Source of the DNA: Notospermus geniculatus
Lineage: Eukaryota; Nemertea; Pilidiophora; Heteronemertea; Lineidae
DNA length: 64,000 bases
NCBI GenBank assembly: GCA_002633025.1
Contig: NMRB01002936.1
Span: forward strand, 18,681-82,680
Reading direction: 5' to 3'
A program made the position numbers and the translations under genes. The first letter of the stretch is position 1, and each line of letters opens with the position of its first letter. This document shows, piece after piece, positions 10,222 to 21,272 of this stretch. Under the pieces are notes generated by a model. That model was not told where the DNA came from. It was given only the letters and a program-made list of their open reading frames with translations, and did no database searches.

Positions 10222-10591
10222 CTGGAAAACAAACGAAACCGTTGGTAAGTTTGGATTACACTGTTATGACTCAGGTTAAGAGGTAATTTCTACATCAAGT
10301 ACTCTTCAAAGGCCGTGAGTACCTTTGAAGATGTTGGTATCCATGTATTCAGGTATAGAACGAGTTGGACCCAGAAATTGTATACATAAATTGGGCACTG
10401 TTTTTTAAGGAATTTTGAGATTAAAATTGAATAAATGAAACATTCTCACAGACTTGCAAATGAAAACAAAATTTGTCGATGAAAAAAGAAAGAGCCTCCC
10501 CAACCAACGCACAATCCAACCCAATGCTCAATCTGATGTTGGTTGCCCCAATTTGAATTTCATCTTCCAAATTCATTTTAAAGGTTTTTGA
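10222..10591. other. sequence upstream of the FKBP8-like coding exon
   Basis: The last bases of a 5'-UTR intron (polypyrimidine TTTGTTTTCCAG on the minus strand), then A/T-rich sequence. The leader exon is not identifiable by eye. Confidence 0.4.
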
Positions 10592-10738
10592 AACCAATGG
10601 GGATGCTAGCTCAACAGAGGGCAGCACACCGAAACCTGGTCCTATTACAATAGGCGCCTTTTGTGTGGGAAATTGATCAGGCCCGGGATGTTGGTTGGTT
10701 TCATTTCAATAGTTTTAACCACTAGTGACACCTATTGA
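10592..10738. repeat. dispersed repeat, CACTAGTGACACCTATTGAAA family, copy 1
   Basis: About 147 bp matching 24871-25030 in the opposite orientation. Shared words are AGAGGGCAGCACACCGAAACC, TTGTGTGGGAAATTGATCAG and ACCACTAGTGACACCTATTG, with scattered differences. It is not coding. Confidence 0.75.
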
Positions 10739-11309
10739 AAAAGTCGGCTATCGTCCCCATTACTCCCACAAATGCTTTTTAATTTTACTGGGTACAATGG
10801 CACTGAGATTGTGTCTGAACATGCGAAGTAATTACCCCAGACACTTCTAATGCATTCCAGTGCCACCAGAGATGTTGCTGGAAAATAGAATTTTGCAAGT
10901 GTGCATTGCATTGAAATATTTTGAATATATCTGAATGGGCAACCAACTGATCGATAAAATATTTCACATTCCATCTTTCAGAAATATTGATCTATTGTCA
11001 GATGTATAGACCTGACCGGAGGCGGAATTAGAGGGCCGCAAGCCACGCAAGCCCTAAAAAGCCACAAACATGTGACCCGTGCCAGCACAATGAGTCGAAA
11101 TGCGCCGGAAAGAAGACTCCAGATGACACCAGAGAACAACTACATGTACACATGTAGAAATTGACAGAGTAAAATTTCACAATGGCCAGACAGTACTGAA
11201 ATCGACAATCTGTTGGTGCACTTTGGGTCTTCTTCTCTGCACATTCAGACTCATTTTGCTGTCACGGGTCACATAGGCCTACCTCAACATAATTTTAAGA
11301 TTAATTTCC
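10739..11309. other. unassigned intergenic sequence
   Basis: No feature recognised. The ORFs here are short and unlike any protein I know. Confidence 0.4.
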
Positions 11310-11510
11310 AGAAAAGTGGTTTTCCAGAAAAGTGGTTTCAGCCGCGGTTTGTGGCGACGCGGTGTGGTTTTCACAGGCATTGGGATAACTAACACGCCAT
11401 TTAATGTTAAAATCACCGACGGATTATCCAAACATGCCAAAACCCTGTGTAAACCGCACCGCTCGCCGCAAACTTCGGCAGAATCTGCTGTAGTGGAAAC
11501 GGGGCTTTAG
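11310..11510. mobile_element. MITE, AGCCCCGTTTCCACTA family, copy 2
   Basis: The right end is GTAGTGGAAACGGGGCTTTA. Inside are GTGGTTTTCACAGGCATTGG and CGCACCGCTCGCCGCAAAC. The left end has decayed and shows a local duplication (CAGAAAAGTGGTTT twice). Confidence 0.7.
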
Positions 11511-11654
11511 AGTGTTTTCAGAGTGGGCAACATCCATTAGTAATGGTACTTGCACCCTCCCCCACCCACCCACTTACATGTATCCCGAAACACTGATAAA
11601 CCTTATCTGCCCCTGTAGACTCCAGCAGGATCAACCTACACTTTACATCGTTCT

Positions 11655-11689
11655 NGGGGGGGGGGGGGGTATTTACCCCCCCCCCCCCC
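11655..11689. repeat. poly-G followed by poly-C at a single-N join
   Basis: An N at 11655, then 14 G, TATTTA and about 15 C. It forms a homopolymer hairpin, a likely sequencing and assembly trouble spot. Confidence 0.85.
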
Positions 11690-11791
11690 ACAATAATTGT
11701 GGATGATGTGCCCTTTTTGGCTGGGGGTGCCCTTTTGAAACGGGCATGCAAATCCCAAAAGGGTACTTTGCACGCCCCTCCAAGGCCCTGA

Positions 11792-11904
11792 TTACATAGA
11801 AGTATACGGTATACGAAAACGCCGGTTAACAATGGCTTCACGGTGGTGAATCCTCGGGAAGCCTTTGTTAACCGGTGTTTTTGTATACCGTATACTTCAA
11901 TGTA
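11792..11904. mobile_element. small fold-back MITE
   Basis: The left arm TTACATAGAAGTATACGGTA and inner CGCCGGTTAAC pair with GTTAACCGGTG and TATACCGTATACTTCAATGT. The 113-bp element is almost entirely arms. Confidence 0.75.
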
Positions 11905-12717
11905 AGGGAAGCCCAAGTGTTACATGTATGTCCATCATCACCTGCCCAGATGCCAGGAAATCGTGTTTCCGGTACCGTAAAACAGGTACTTCAGAATCAA
12001 AATTTTCTCGGGGGAGCAGGGCATTCACATTATCCCTCCCAATACAGCTTGACCTTTTTTCACGATGCCCCGTTCAGGTACCGGGTACCGGTAGTTAAAT
12101 TTATACACTTACCGGTAAACAACTTAATCTCTTGTTCTGTATGTAGGTGCCCCTATTGGTGGTGTACCCCTCAATGGAAAAGTGGCAGCGCTGGCCCTGT
12201 TTACCACTGACTTGTGTACATTTTGCAAGCTTGGCATTTTGCCCTTGTTGAAGAAGTTAATAGGTTGACTTGGACTACACATCTAGTTTTTGTTACATCA
12301 GGAGCCATTAATTTCCATCACTTTCATTCCAGTGAGGTTCACCCCCCACTGCAGGGCTTATTGGTCTTGCTCCTCTTCATACACTCCCACGTATCGCATA
12401 TGATACGAAGAGCTAGCTGCGGTGGGAGGATGAGTGATGTTGGGCAGACCAGGCATCCCGGTGGTCTGACAGTGTTCATTGACTACATGCCATGTCATGC
12501 ATGGTATGATTGAAATCTAATTTTTATTCTGAGACTGGATTCCCTTTAAGGCCTAGCCTTCGTGAGATTTCCCAGAACGTGAGGTAGGCCAAGGCCTAGT
12601 ATTGTTCTGCAGGAAGGTTGTAGGCCTATTCATTGGGAATTGTTCAGTTCAGAGTCACTCAGAGTCAGACTCACTTAATCAATCAATGAGGTGTTTCAGT
12701 AGCATACCAGAGTACCG
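11905..12717. other. unassigned intergenic sequence
   Basis: No gene recognised. There is a short ACCGGTA-rich patch near 12080-12110. Confidence 0.35.
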
Positions 12718-12868
12718 GTGTGACAGGAAAGAATGTGCCTAGGAAAAACTGTCCTAGGAACAACAGATGCTATTGTTACAGTCTAATCTCTGGCGATTGG
12801 TCTCTAGCCTATAGCTATGCCCCTTAATCCGTTATTGAACAATATAACCGGACACCTTTTACGCCTAC
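12718..12868 (+). repeat. dispersed 150-bp repeat, copy 1
   Basis: Matches 31038-31185 in the same orientation. Shared words include CTAGGAAAAACTGTCCT, CTAATCTCTGGCGATTGGT and TTCAACAATA-type sequence. It has no inverted ends and is not coding. The class is unknown. Confidence 0.7.
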
Positions 12869-13160
12869 GGGGGCATCAAACTTGACGCTAGCTGGCGATA
12901 TCAGGGTGAGGATAGTATCAACGGTGGTTTCCATCTTGAAAAGTAGGCCCAGTGTGCGCGTGGAGCGAACAGTAGAAATTCTTCTGTTTCTAAAGCGGTT
13001 ATCGGTACCCATCATGTCGTTTTCTACGCTTACAATATAGATATGTTGTAGATAGGTGTACAAAGGTATAGAGTCGATACACATTTAATACAGACATCGG
13101 TAGAGTAAGTATAAAGTAATAGTATAATAGTAATAATAAAGTTATTCTGTTTCATTTTCG

Positions 13161-13273
13161 CAGGCCTTTCCTTTTGAGGCGCGCTAAAATGTGCATGTGC
13201 CTCGCAAACAATAGAAATTCTATTGTTTGCAAGGCACATGCACATTTTAGCGCGCCTCAAAAGGAAAGGCCTG
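13161..13273. mobile_element. near-perfect palindromic element
   Basis: The arm beginning CAGGCCTTTCCTTTTGAGGC and containing GTGCATGTGCCT is repeated in reverse complement up to 13273, with only about 4 bases between the arms. The reverse arm differs at one or two bases. Flanks are TTTTCG on both sides. Confidence 0.85.
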
Positions 13274-13713
13274 TTTTCGACAAGATAAAATGTTGTTGTG
13301 CAAATAATAACATTTTGAAAAAGAACTTCACGCCACTTGAATTCAGAATTGAAAGACCAAAAAGATGGCGGCCCCACCGATGATGACGTCAAGATTTTTA
13401 AGACGGCAATCTAGCATCAATCATGTCAATAGCAGTGTTAAAATTTTGTCCAAGTATCAAAAAATTTCAGCGCTGCGTGGAGTATGACGCGCCGATGCGG
13501 GGGCCTGGGTCTGGAGCTGGGTGGACATTCTTTACTGTTACACCTGTCAGGAATTTATGCTCCTGCTGCATGCTGCCCTTGCTTTCATGGCTTTTTCCTT
13601 GTTGTTGTGCATGATAATACATCATCATGACATGACATAACGCCTGTCTGTGTCAAACACTATAACTGCCTTGGCTGAGCTGGTGCGCTTTGCTGTAGTG
13701 ACGTGTGTGTTTG

Positions 13714-14823
13714 TTAGTCCGGCAGCAGATGGAGTGAACCGTGCAATGTGGTCTATAGAAGATTTTTTTGTTTGATTAAAGAGAGTTGAATATGTAGTTT
13801 TAGAATCTGCCTGATGACACATTGGCATCCTTGGGCAATCTTAGTTATTTCGGTTTCCATGGCAACGGGAAGTAAAAACCGTGAAATTTGTTTAATGCCG
13901 AATATTTTTTACTCAGGTGTGCTAATGTTTCAGTTTAAAGGTGAAGCCATATCTCATATTATGCGCGCTAACTTCTTGGCATGTTGCCAATAAATAAAAA
14001 GATCAAGGTCATTGGATAAAGTCAAGGTCATTTCAGAATTTTCGTTTTTTTTTCAACGAAAAATTACTCCAGTAAATCTAGGAATTAACGGGGAACAAAT
14101 TGCAAAAGAAGGATTTTTTTGGTTTTGAATCTTTTATTAGGTCACCGTGGACATCATATCCAAAATAGGACAAAATCGGACTACGGGAACCCACTTAATT
14201 TGCATATTCAATTTTGTGAACTGACTTCAACGTTGGACGCCGACGGACTCAACAGCTGAGCTCTGTACAGGAGAGTGAGACCCGATGTACAGCTAACTTT
14301 GTAACGGTTGGATTTAAACCCCATAAATGTATTACCAACAGATAGAAATATGGTACCTCGGAACCAGACAAACACATTCTCAATTGTTTTTAGTCCTTAT
14401 GTACTGAGAGACGACGCTTTTTATATAAATTAACACAAAAATGGGTCAAAATGCATAAAACGTCAATTTCAATTAGGTAGCTGCTTAAAACTTCCAAAGA
14501 ATAGGCTTATTTGATTCCGAGGTACCATATTTCTATCTGTTGGTAATACATTTATGAGGTTTAAATCCAACCGTTACAAAGTTAGCTGTACATCAGGTCT
14601 CACTTTCCTGTACAAAGCTCAGTTGCTGCATCTGTCGGCGTCCAACGTTGAAGTCAGTTCACAAAACTGAATATGCAAATTAAGTGGGTTACCCAAGGAT
14701 GCCAATGTGTCATCAGGCAGATTCTAAAACTACATATTCCACTCTCTTATATTCAACAAAAAAATCTTCTATAGACCATATTGCACGGTTCAGCCAAAAA
14801 ACGGGGTTTCGCTGCCGGACTAT
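13714..14823. mobile_element. large fold-back element with an interrupted left arm
   Basis: The left arm (13714-13840 and 14188-14400) pairs with the right arm (14515-14823). Paired words include AGTCCGGCAGC, GAACCGTGCAAT, CTGATGACACATTGGCATCC, CCACTTAATTTGCATATTC and GGTACCATATTTCTATCTG. The left arm contains about 350 bp (13840-14187) absent from the right arm, so either an insertion occurred on the left or a deletion on the right. Confidence 0.8.
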
Positions 14824-15365
14824 GTAGGCCTGCACAGCATACAAACCACAGCACAGCATGCACAGCACGGGCACACACACGGTCAAAACCATGAAAACAG
14901 CCGGCATTTCGTCTCCTACGCAAAAAACCTGCAAGTACACATGTCATTGAATATTGCGCAATAAGAAAGAAAGAAGGTTGTACCCACCCTTTAAATGACG
15001 ACGAAAGTTGAAAAATTACGGAGAAATTGGGGTGTTTTATGGCGATATTTCTCGAATTTCCGAACGGAAGTTGTCACCAGACAGGGACACTGATTCACTT
15101 ATTGCTGTGTAGAGGGCGCCACCAGACGGTCTATTCGGTGTATGTATAGCAAGGTTTAGGTTTTTAGCCTGACGTTAACGCAAACGTAAAACACCAGCGA
15201 ATGTCAGGGTTGGCATCGCCCACATCACACATCACCCTGAGGTATTAGTGCGAAAGTAAATAGATGTTGACTTACATTTTGCGTTTCAATTGCAAGATCA
15301 CGACCCCATGTCCACGTGTGGACATGGGGGGCGCCCAGCGCGCAGAACGTGTCCGTTTCCAGGCC

Positions 15366-15415
15366 GAGGGCTACAGGGCACGCCCACCGNCCAGGGCTAC
15401 AGGGCACGCCCACCG
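15366..15415 (+). repeat. short duplication across a single-N join
   Basis: GGGCTACAGGGCACGCCCAC is present immediately before and immediately after the N at 15390. This fits an unmerged contig overlap rather than biology. Confidence 0.85.
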
Positions 15416-15418
15416 ACG

Positions 15419-15545
15419 GTGTTTCCCGCCGAAGTTTGCGGTAAGCGGTGCGGTTTTCATAGGTATTATTGGGATAATTAACACACCAAATTATTTGGTA
15501 AACTGGCCATCGAAAGAAGACTCTCCAAACCCTGCCGCACCGCCA
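15419..15545. mobile_element. MITE fragment, AGCCCCGTTTCCACTA family, copy 3
   Basis: Shares GTGCGGTTTTCATAGGTATT, GGGATAATTAACACACCA and CCCTGCCGCACCGCC with the copies at 7.7 and 11.3 kb. Both terminal ends are missing. Confidence 0.6.
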
Positions 15546-16946
15546 GTGAAGAGGAGAGCTAACTACGTTTTAAGAAAGATCAACACAATTTATTCAGATT
15601 TACAAATTTATTTGGACTAATTTTGCAAGGATTAGGCCCTTCACTCTTCAAATTTTCCAAAAAGACCAGGCTTTACCATGTTTACATGACGGACGAGGCA
15701 AATCGAAGAATGCCCCTCAATACTGTCCACAGTCGTCCACAGTCGTCGATCTCTGGCACATGGATCCGGATAGTCCATTCGTCCCCACCCCAATCTTTCC
15801 GGACACAATGAAGAGTTCTTGATCTGACTTCGCCTGAAGGCGCTACTCCACAAGACAGATTATGTCGACACTTTCTGTCAGCCAACTCTCGACAGAAATG
15901 TCAAATGTCTACCCACTTCAAATTAAACAAGCCTGGTGGCGTTAAGGTTCACGTAGTGAAGTTAGTGTCGAAAAAAATATCGCAATTGAGGGATACTGGC
16001 AGGGGCAGCATTTTAGAAATTCTGAACTTCCACCCGACATGGACCTAAGGATAGTTCATTGGTTAGCCACCAGAGAAGTTATGGCACTACACGTAGAATC
16101 CAGGCAGTGCTCATCCAGGAGGCGATTACCTACACTCGACGACCGGTAGCCTCCTTTGTTCACCCACGTGGTGAAGATGGACTCATTATTCAGAGGGGAG
16201 GCAGGCAAGGCGTGTTGATTTCTAACTAGGCTTAAGAGTTATCTACATTAATAATTCATACCTTCTCTCAAAAAGCGGTTAGTTTATTGTAGGCTAACCT
16301 TTCTCCCACAAAATGTATCATTTTACGCAAACAGCAAATTCGTTTGTGGTGTTGATTTATACCTAATCCTGAAACCCCTACGCCTTCCAATAATAGGCTC
16401 GTCCTACCTGTGTTATTCTGCCATGTATTGGATATCGCGAATGCACTGGGCATTAAAGGCAATTTTTAGGTCAACTAACGCATATTATGGCCCCAGAAGA
16501 AATCCGAAGCAGCAAATGTATATCTACATTTGACTTGTTAAGGTTATTCACTAAAAGTTCATCTTTATCGAAGGTTATCCGATTTTATTGGCTTCCAATC
16601 TTCAGCCTCACAATGAAAGTTTCCTGCGTGAGTGCGAAGCCCTGGTTATGGTAATGTGAATAACCGCGCGATCGAAGAGTGATTCGTGCAAAACCGGTAT
16701 GAAAATAATGGTCACTACGTGAACCAAAAGTCTGCCGCGAGTCATTTATTATTTATGACATAATCTTTCAATCCTTCCACCTGACAGCATTTTCTGACAC
16801 AAACTTCCGAAAATTTTTCTGCACTCTCGGAAGTAACTGTCGTTTCGTTATCCACTAGAGATTTTCTCTCATACAGCAACTTCTAACAGTGAAAACTGTC
16901 TAGTGGAATAGCGCCTTAGGCTGCCGGTGTTAGGCCCTACATCGAA
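15546..16946. other. unassigned intergenic sequence
   Basis: 1.4 kb without a recognisable gene. GGTTCACGTAGTGA near 15950 and TCACTACGTGAACC near 16712 are complementary and could be the remains of an inverted-repeat element, but 14 bp is weak evidence. Confidence 0.35.
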
Positions 16947-17350
16947 ATGGACCGGTCACCGTTCCCAAGTCACCCCGCAGTGTCCCAAAACTCCGAGAGC
17001 CGCACCCAAATGGCAATGTCCCTAGACTCAGAGAGCTGCTCCGAAATGTCACAAGACTCCGAGAGCTGTTCCCAAATGGCAATGTCCCTAGACTCTGCGA
17101 GCTTCTCCCAAACGCCAATGTCCGAAGACTCCGTGAGCTGTTCCCAAACGGCAATGTCCCAAGACTCCGAGAACTGCTCCCAAATGGCAATGTCCCTAGA
17201 CTCCGAGAGCTGCTCCCAAACGGCAATGTCCCAAGACTCCCATCTTCGATGATCGAAGGCCGATCTGCTCACCACTTCGATTATTGAAGATGAAGACTCC
17301 GAGAGCCGCACCCAAACGGCAATGTCCCAAGACTCCGCACCCGAACCATT
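16947..17350. repeat. 36-bp minisatellite
   Basis: About nine units of 36 bp with the core CAAATGGCAATGTCCCTAGA and CTCCGAGAGCTG, interrupted at 17240-17296 by CATCTTCGATGATCGAAGG and related sequence. As 36 is divisible by three, it is open on both strands for about 100 codons (plus: repeats of MAMSLDSESCSQ). I do not think it is a gene, because no flanking coding signal is visible. Confidence 0.8.
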
Positions 17351-17630
17351 GATCAGGCACTTACTAGTATACAAAATTCGATCCCGAATTTCAAATTTGC
17401 AACAATAAAGGCGTGTGGAGATTTGGCAACATTTTTACTACATCATTTTCCCAACATTCAGAATAACAACACTTTGATTAACGAATGTTGTCCAATGTGT
17501 AGAGGGAAAAAACGTTTTCCAATATGTTGTTCAATTAATGTTGCCATATAGGTTGGCCGGTGTGTATAAATAAAGGGTCAAAAGATCGTGTTGCTCAGGA
17601 ATGTTGTTCAAGTGTTGGCGGAACAGCATA

Positions 17631-17910
17631 GAGTTTTCGCAAAACCCCCGAAACGCCAACGCTACCCTTATTCAGTGCTCTCTTTTGGCATCGAACAATA
17701 GGAGCAGTCAGCCGCGCGTATTGCCAAAAGATGGCAGCAAAGTTCTAGCGGACCAACACACAGGAAAATCCACGTGATTGGTGCTCGATCAAGAATGACT
17801 GGGTCCGCTATATGTATTGAATTGGGCCGTAGTGACACCTATTGGTCAACTCACTGACAGCTCCTGGGTTTGGCGTTCGCGTTGGCGTTTCGGGGGCTTT
17901 GCGAAAACTC
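17631..17910. mobile_element. MITE, CAAAGCCCCCGAAACGCCAA family, copy 1 (with nested insertion)
   Basis: The outer ends are AGTTTTCGCAAAACCCCCGA and GGGGGCTTTGCGAAAACTC. Without the 166-bp insert at 17700-17865 it is about 114 bp. Other copies are at 30147-30266 and 45707-45830. Confidence 0.85.
17700..17865. mobile_element. 166-bp AGGAGC element nested in another MITE, copy 1
   Basis: The ends AGGAGCAGTCAG and CTGACAGCTCCT are inverted repeats. The host MITE at 45.7 kb has CGAACAATGGGTTTGG uninterrupted, so the insertion point is between CGAACAAT and GGGTTTGG, with no clear target duplication beyond at most one base. The second copy, also 166 bp, is at 35137-35302 in reverse orientation. 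Confidence 0.85.
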
Positions 17911-18239
17911 CCTAATCAATGTTGCCACCCAGGAGTGTGCAGGCAATTTTCTATGGAATTATGCACACCAAATTTATATCCCATGTAATTTAGAAGACTC
18001 ATTTTTACAAACCAAGCATCTTACTCAACGTTGGACACCATGCATGGCCTCTGCATCGTAGTATAGGCCTAATGACACTATGCCTTTTTAGAGAGTTTTG
18101 TGCAATCTCACTAAAATGGGCAGGATACAATGGTAAGTGAGCAGGACTCAGTTTCTTCAGAGTTAGGTCGAACGAATCACGCTTTACTGACATCAAGGAG
18201 TGCAGTTTTCACAACAACTGGCGTCTATAGTACTCCCCC

Positions 18240-18367
18240 GTAGCCTAAATAAAAAAAAGGGGGGGGGGGACAAATTTGCAGTTCGCTGAATTTCCCGCCT
18301 CTANTCCCCCGTAGCCTAAATAAAAAAAAAGGGGGACAAATTTGCAGTTCGCTGAATTTCCCGCCTC
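18240..18367 (+). repeat. 64-bp duplication across a single-N join
   Basis: TCCCCCGTAGCCTAAATAAA through GAATTTCCCGCCTCTA occurs on both sides of the N at 18304, differing only in homopolymer length. It is almost certainly an assembly artefact at a poly-A/poly-G tract. Confidence 0.85.
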
Positions 18368-18958
18368 TAGGAAAGCATTGCACATGCGCATGAGCGGCGG
18401 CATTTCGGCGCCAAGGCCTCTGGTTCCTCGTGCGGTCTTTCTTCTGTTGTTACCCTTCTGGAGATTGTCAACTTCGCATGAAATCACGGCGCAACTCCGT
18501 TCTTGATCAGAAAGGAGGATCGTAAAGCAAGCAGACGGTATCGTCGGTCCGAATCGATGGATTTCTTCATGATGCTCAGTACACTTCTGTGGCGTGTCTA
18601 TAGTATATACATGAAGCTGCTATAATTTATGTTATGGCGCATGCGTTTTCCACACTGAATATGAAACCAAATAAATGTACATTGGAATGTCGGGTGTACA
18701 TTGTATATGCATGAATTCGCCTTAAAATGAAATCTGCTGCACGTGAGACGATGAGACGCACATCAAAACTGGTCGTCGTCCTCCTCCGAAAAAGGATCAA
18801 CAAATCATAAATGTATTTGAAGCCAGCACTGAACCCAGCGTGCGAAATAAATTTGCTAATTGGTTCGCCACTCAAGGACAAAAACGGAGTCACATTTCAC
18901 ATGAAATTTATAAAAAACAATGTCTCTGTGATTGATGTCTGTATATCCCCGTCTTGGA
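18368..18958. other. unassigned sequence, includes histone 3' flank
   Basis: Downstream of the histone on the minus strand. I see no GGCTCTTTTCAGAGCC-type stem-loop in the first 100 bp after the stop, nor an unambiguous AATAAA. No other gene is recognised. Confidence 0.45.
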
Positions 18959-19480
18959 CTAACGGCCCTTCCGTTTTTTGGACGTCTTCCCCTTTTTCGC
19001 CGCGGCCGCTTTCGTCTTGGCCGTGCGTTTTGCCGTCGTTTTCGTCTTCGCGTCCTTTCCTTTCGCTTTCTTAGACTTCGCCGATGAGCCTGCTGAAGAT
19101 TTTGCCTTCGGTTTTGATTTAGTCCGCCTCTCAGACGTATCTGCACGGGTTCTACTTGTAGACCCTCCTGCCCCTTTTTTCTGGCTGCTAGGTTTCTGGT
19201 CACCGACGCGAAATGACCCAGATAGGCCTCGCCCTGTCCCCAGTTTCAACCGACCATACTTCAATCCCATTTTCAGCGCGTTTTTCACATAAATCTCCAC
19301 GTTTTCGTCCCGAATTTTGAAATTAGCTCGAATGTATTTCACAATGGCTTGCCGAGACGACCCCTTACGTTCCTGCATTGTTTGAATGGCTTCCACGATC
19401 ATATCCAGGTATTTCGGATGTTCCATTTGCCGTTTCCTTTTCTTAGGTTTCTTCTTGGTTGTCCCCGCTTCGTTCGCCAT
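18959..19480 (-). CDS. linker histone H1 (H1.0-like), intronless
   Basis: 173 residues. Residues 20-95 form the winged-helix globular (H15) domain: EHPKYLDMIVEAIQTMQERK, GSSRQAIVKYIRANFKI, VKNALKMGLKYGRLKLGTG, SGSFRV. The remaining 80 are a Lys/Ala/Ser/Thr tail typical of linker histones, which bind nucleosome entry/exit DNA. HPKY and GSSRQAI are most like the replication-independent H1.0/H5 type. The lack of a nearby 3' stem-loop agrees with a polyadenylated gene. The tail is on the short side and the K-G-x-G-A-S-G-S-F stretch reads GTGRGLSGSFRV. The ATG (GCGAACG context on the minus strand, CGAACCATGGCG) is the first in frame. A CCAAT word lies at 19506-19510. Subtype is less sure than family; a sperm-type or protamine-like H1 is the alternative. 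Confidence 0.88.
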   Translation of the reverse strand: MANEAGTTKKKPKKRKRQMEHPKYLDMIVEAIQTMQERKGSSRQAIVKYIRANFKIRDENVEIYVKNALKMGLKYGRLKLGTGRGLSGSFRVGDQKPSSQKKGAGGSTSRTRADTSERRTKSKPKAKSSAGSSAKSKKAKGKDAKTKTTAKRTAKTKAAAAKKGKTSKKRKGR

Positions 19481-19711
19481 GGTTCGTTTTCCTTCTATAT
19501 TATTCCCAATCCGTTAAAGGTCAATCACAATACAATGATATTGAACGAGTACTTGAATTGTTGATCACATCCAGTTATTGACTCCATGTTTTCTCTGCGG
19601 AAGCGGAGGAAAAGTGCACTGTCTGACGTTTTATCCAACCGCTAGATGTCGCCAGCAGTTGTCCAAAGAGAAGGCATGAAACAGAGATAAAAGTCGACGT
19701 TAATACATGTA

Positions 19712-19852
19712 TCAGGGCCATATTTAAGGGGGCGAGGGGGGCAGTTGCCCCCCCCNNNNNNNNNNNNNNNNNNNNNNNNNNNNNNNNNNNNNNNNNNNNN
19801 NNNNNNNNNNNNNNNCCCCCTGGACCAAAAAGTTAAATACGGCCCTGTGTAT
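19712..19852. mobile_element. short MITE with an internal N gap
   Basis: AGGGCCATATTTAAGGGG at the left and TTAAATACGGCCCT at the right are inverted. N from 19756 to 19815 replaces the middle, which is G/C homopolymer-flanked (CCCCCC on both sides). Confidence 0.6.
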
Positions 19853-20341
19853 TTTCATGTATTTATTAATATTACATACACAGTACAATGCAGCCACATC
19901 TGATTTGGAATGAAATTTTCTGTTTTCGTTCAGAAATTTTGAAGTATGATCTTTGCCCTTTAGCCAATGGTACATTGGTCAAAGATGTCTAAAAAAGAGT
20001 ATCATTTACTCATCCCAGTTTTAATATGCACCCACGACGACCCACCCACCATTGGATTCCAGGGTACCGGTGTACGCTTGAAAGAGCACGCTTGAAAGAG
20101 CATGCATTGAAAGTCTCCATTGCTCCAGATAGATGGCGTCACTAACGCCTGTTCGTGTTACGCCCAAGTTTCGTTTGAAATTTCCCTTAAAGCGGATTGT
20201 TCGCGTCTGTCCAAAGTGAACCAAAAATAATAAAACTAACCCGTTTTATTCGTAGCAACAACTGGTAAATGCATTGCGGCGGCCGCTCCGGAAACTGTTC
20301 TGTGGAGTCATTGACTCGGCGGGAATAGTCCGCTTTAAAAA
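19853..20341. other. unassigned intergenic sequence
   Basis: No feature recognised. A short direct repeat, CGCTTGAAAGAGCA, occurs near 20076-20105. Confidence 0.35.
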
Positions 20342-20475
20342 CCAGGGCGGGCCGCCACGAAACTCCGATAGCACTAACAGTGTCTAACAGAAAGGTATGC
20401 AATGGCTTTTACCATTACAGAATTTCTCTGTTAGGCCCTGTTAGTGCTATCGTAGTTTCGTGGCGGTCGCCCCTG
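20342..20475. mobile_element. fold-back MITE, GGCCGC...TCCGATAG family, copy 1
   Basis: The left end CAGGGCGGGCCGCCACGAAA pairs with TTTCGTGGCGGTCGCCCCTGG on the right, and CTCCGATAGCACTAACAG pairs with CTGTTAGTGCTATCGTAG. Related copies are at 20923-21055 and 26906-27053. Confidence 0.75.
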
Positions 20476-20922
20476 GCGTCCACTAGGGCGCGGACAAGAC
20501 GCGGAATGCAAATTTAGTAAATCCGCATTCATTCAGCAACCTCTCCGCATATTCTTGAAAGATTCCGTTCACTGTCTTTATCATTCCCAATTAAACATTT
20601 CCGCGCGTTTCGGGAGTGGGCAAAATGCCCAAGTCATTGACGCGGAAAGAATGCCGAAATGACATAATTTGCTTCCGCAACCCTTCCTAATGTTTCGGCG
20701 CTCTAGTGGACGCCACCCAAAGTGAGATCGCCAAAAGTTCAGGTATTGGACAAAGGCCTATATACATTGACATACATTGTATCTTTTGACTGCCGCCCTC
20801 AACAAAGTGGCGATGTCGCTTAGGGCTTCTTTTTGTCCGACGCATACGTAAACACTACCGGTAGCTTATAACATGTCCCACGCCGAAATTACAGTAGGCC
20901 TAGTTTATAATAACATATCCAA

Positions 20923-21055
20923 CAGGGGTGGCCGCATAGAAAATCCGCTAGCGCTAGCGGAGCCGATCTGCCGATAGTGCTGTACATTTTTCCATGCATT
21001 TTAACACCGATAGGCTGTCGAAGCACTATCGGAGTTTCTATGCGGCCACCCCTGG
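20923..21055. mobile_element. fold-back MITE, GGCCGC...TCCGATAG family, copy 2
   Basis: The ends CAGGGGTGGCCGCATAGAAA and TTTCTATGCGGCCACCCCTG are a perfect inverted repeat. Inner arms carry GCCGATAGTGCT and AGCACTATCGG. Confidence 0.8.
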
Positions 21056-21272
21056 TCTTCACTGAGAAATCTGGCCTTTCTCCGACGGCAACTCAACATA
21101 CATCATATCATCCTTCAGAGCCCCAACCTCCCATCCCCGATTTTATCATCAAAACGAGGCCATCAAATGAACCAATCATATCGCATCTCCTGTTGACGTC
21201 ATGAGGGCACAATGACCAAACAAGGCACACCCTAGTCAAAATATCCGCGATTGCCACGGGAGGACACACGAT

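Noticed and set aside
16947-17374. Ser-rich ORFs on both strands at the 36-bp minisatellite
   Set aside because: Both strands are open because the unit is 36 bp without stops. No flanking coding signal or splice sites.
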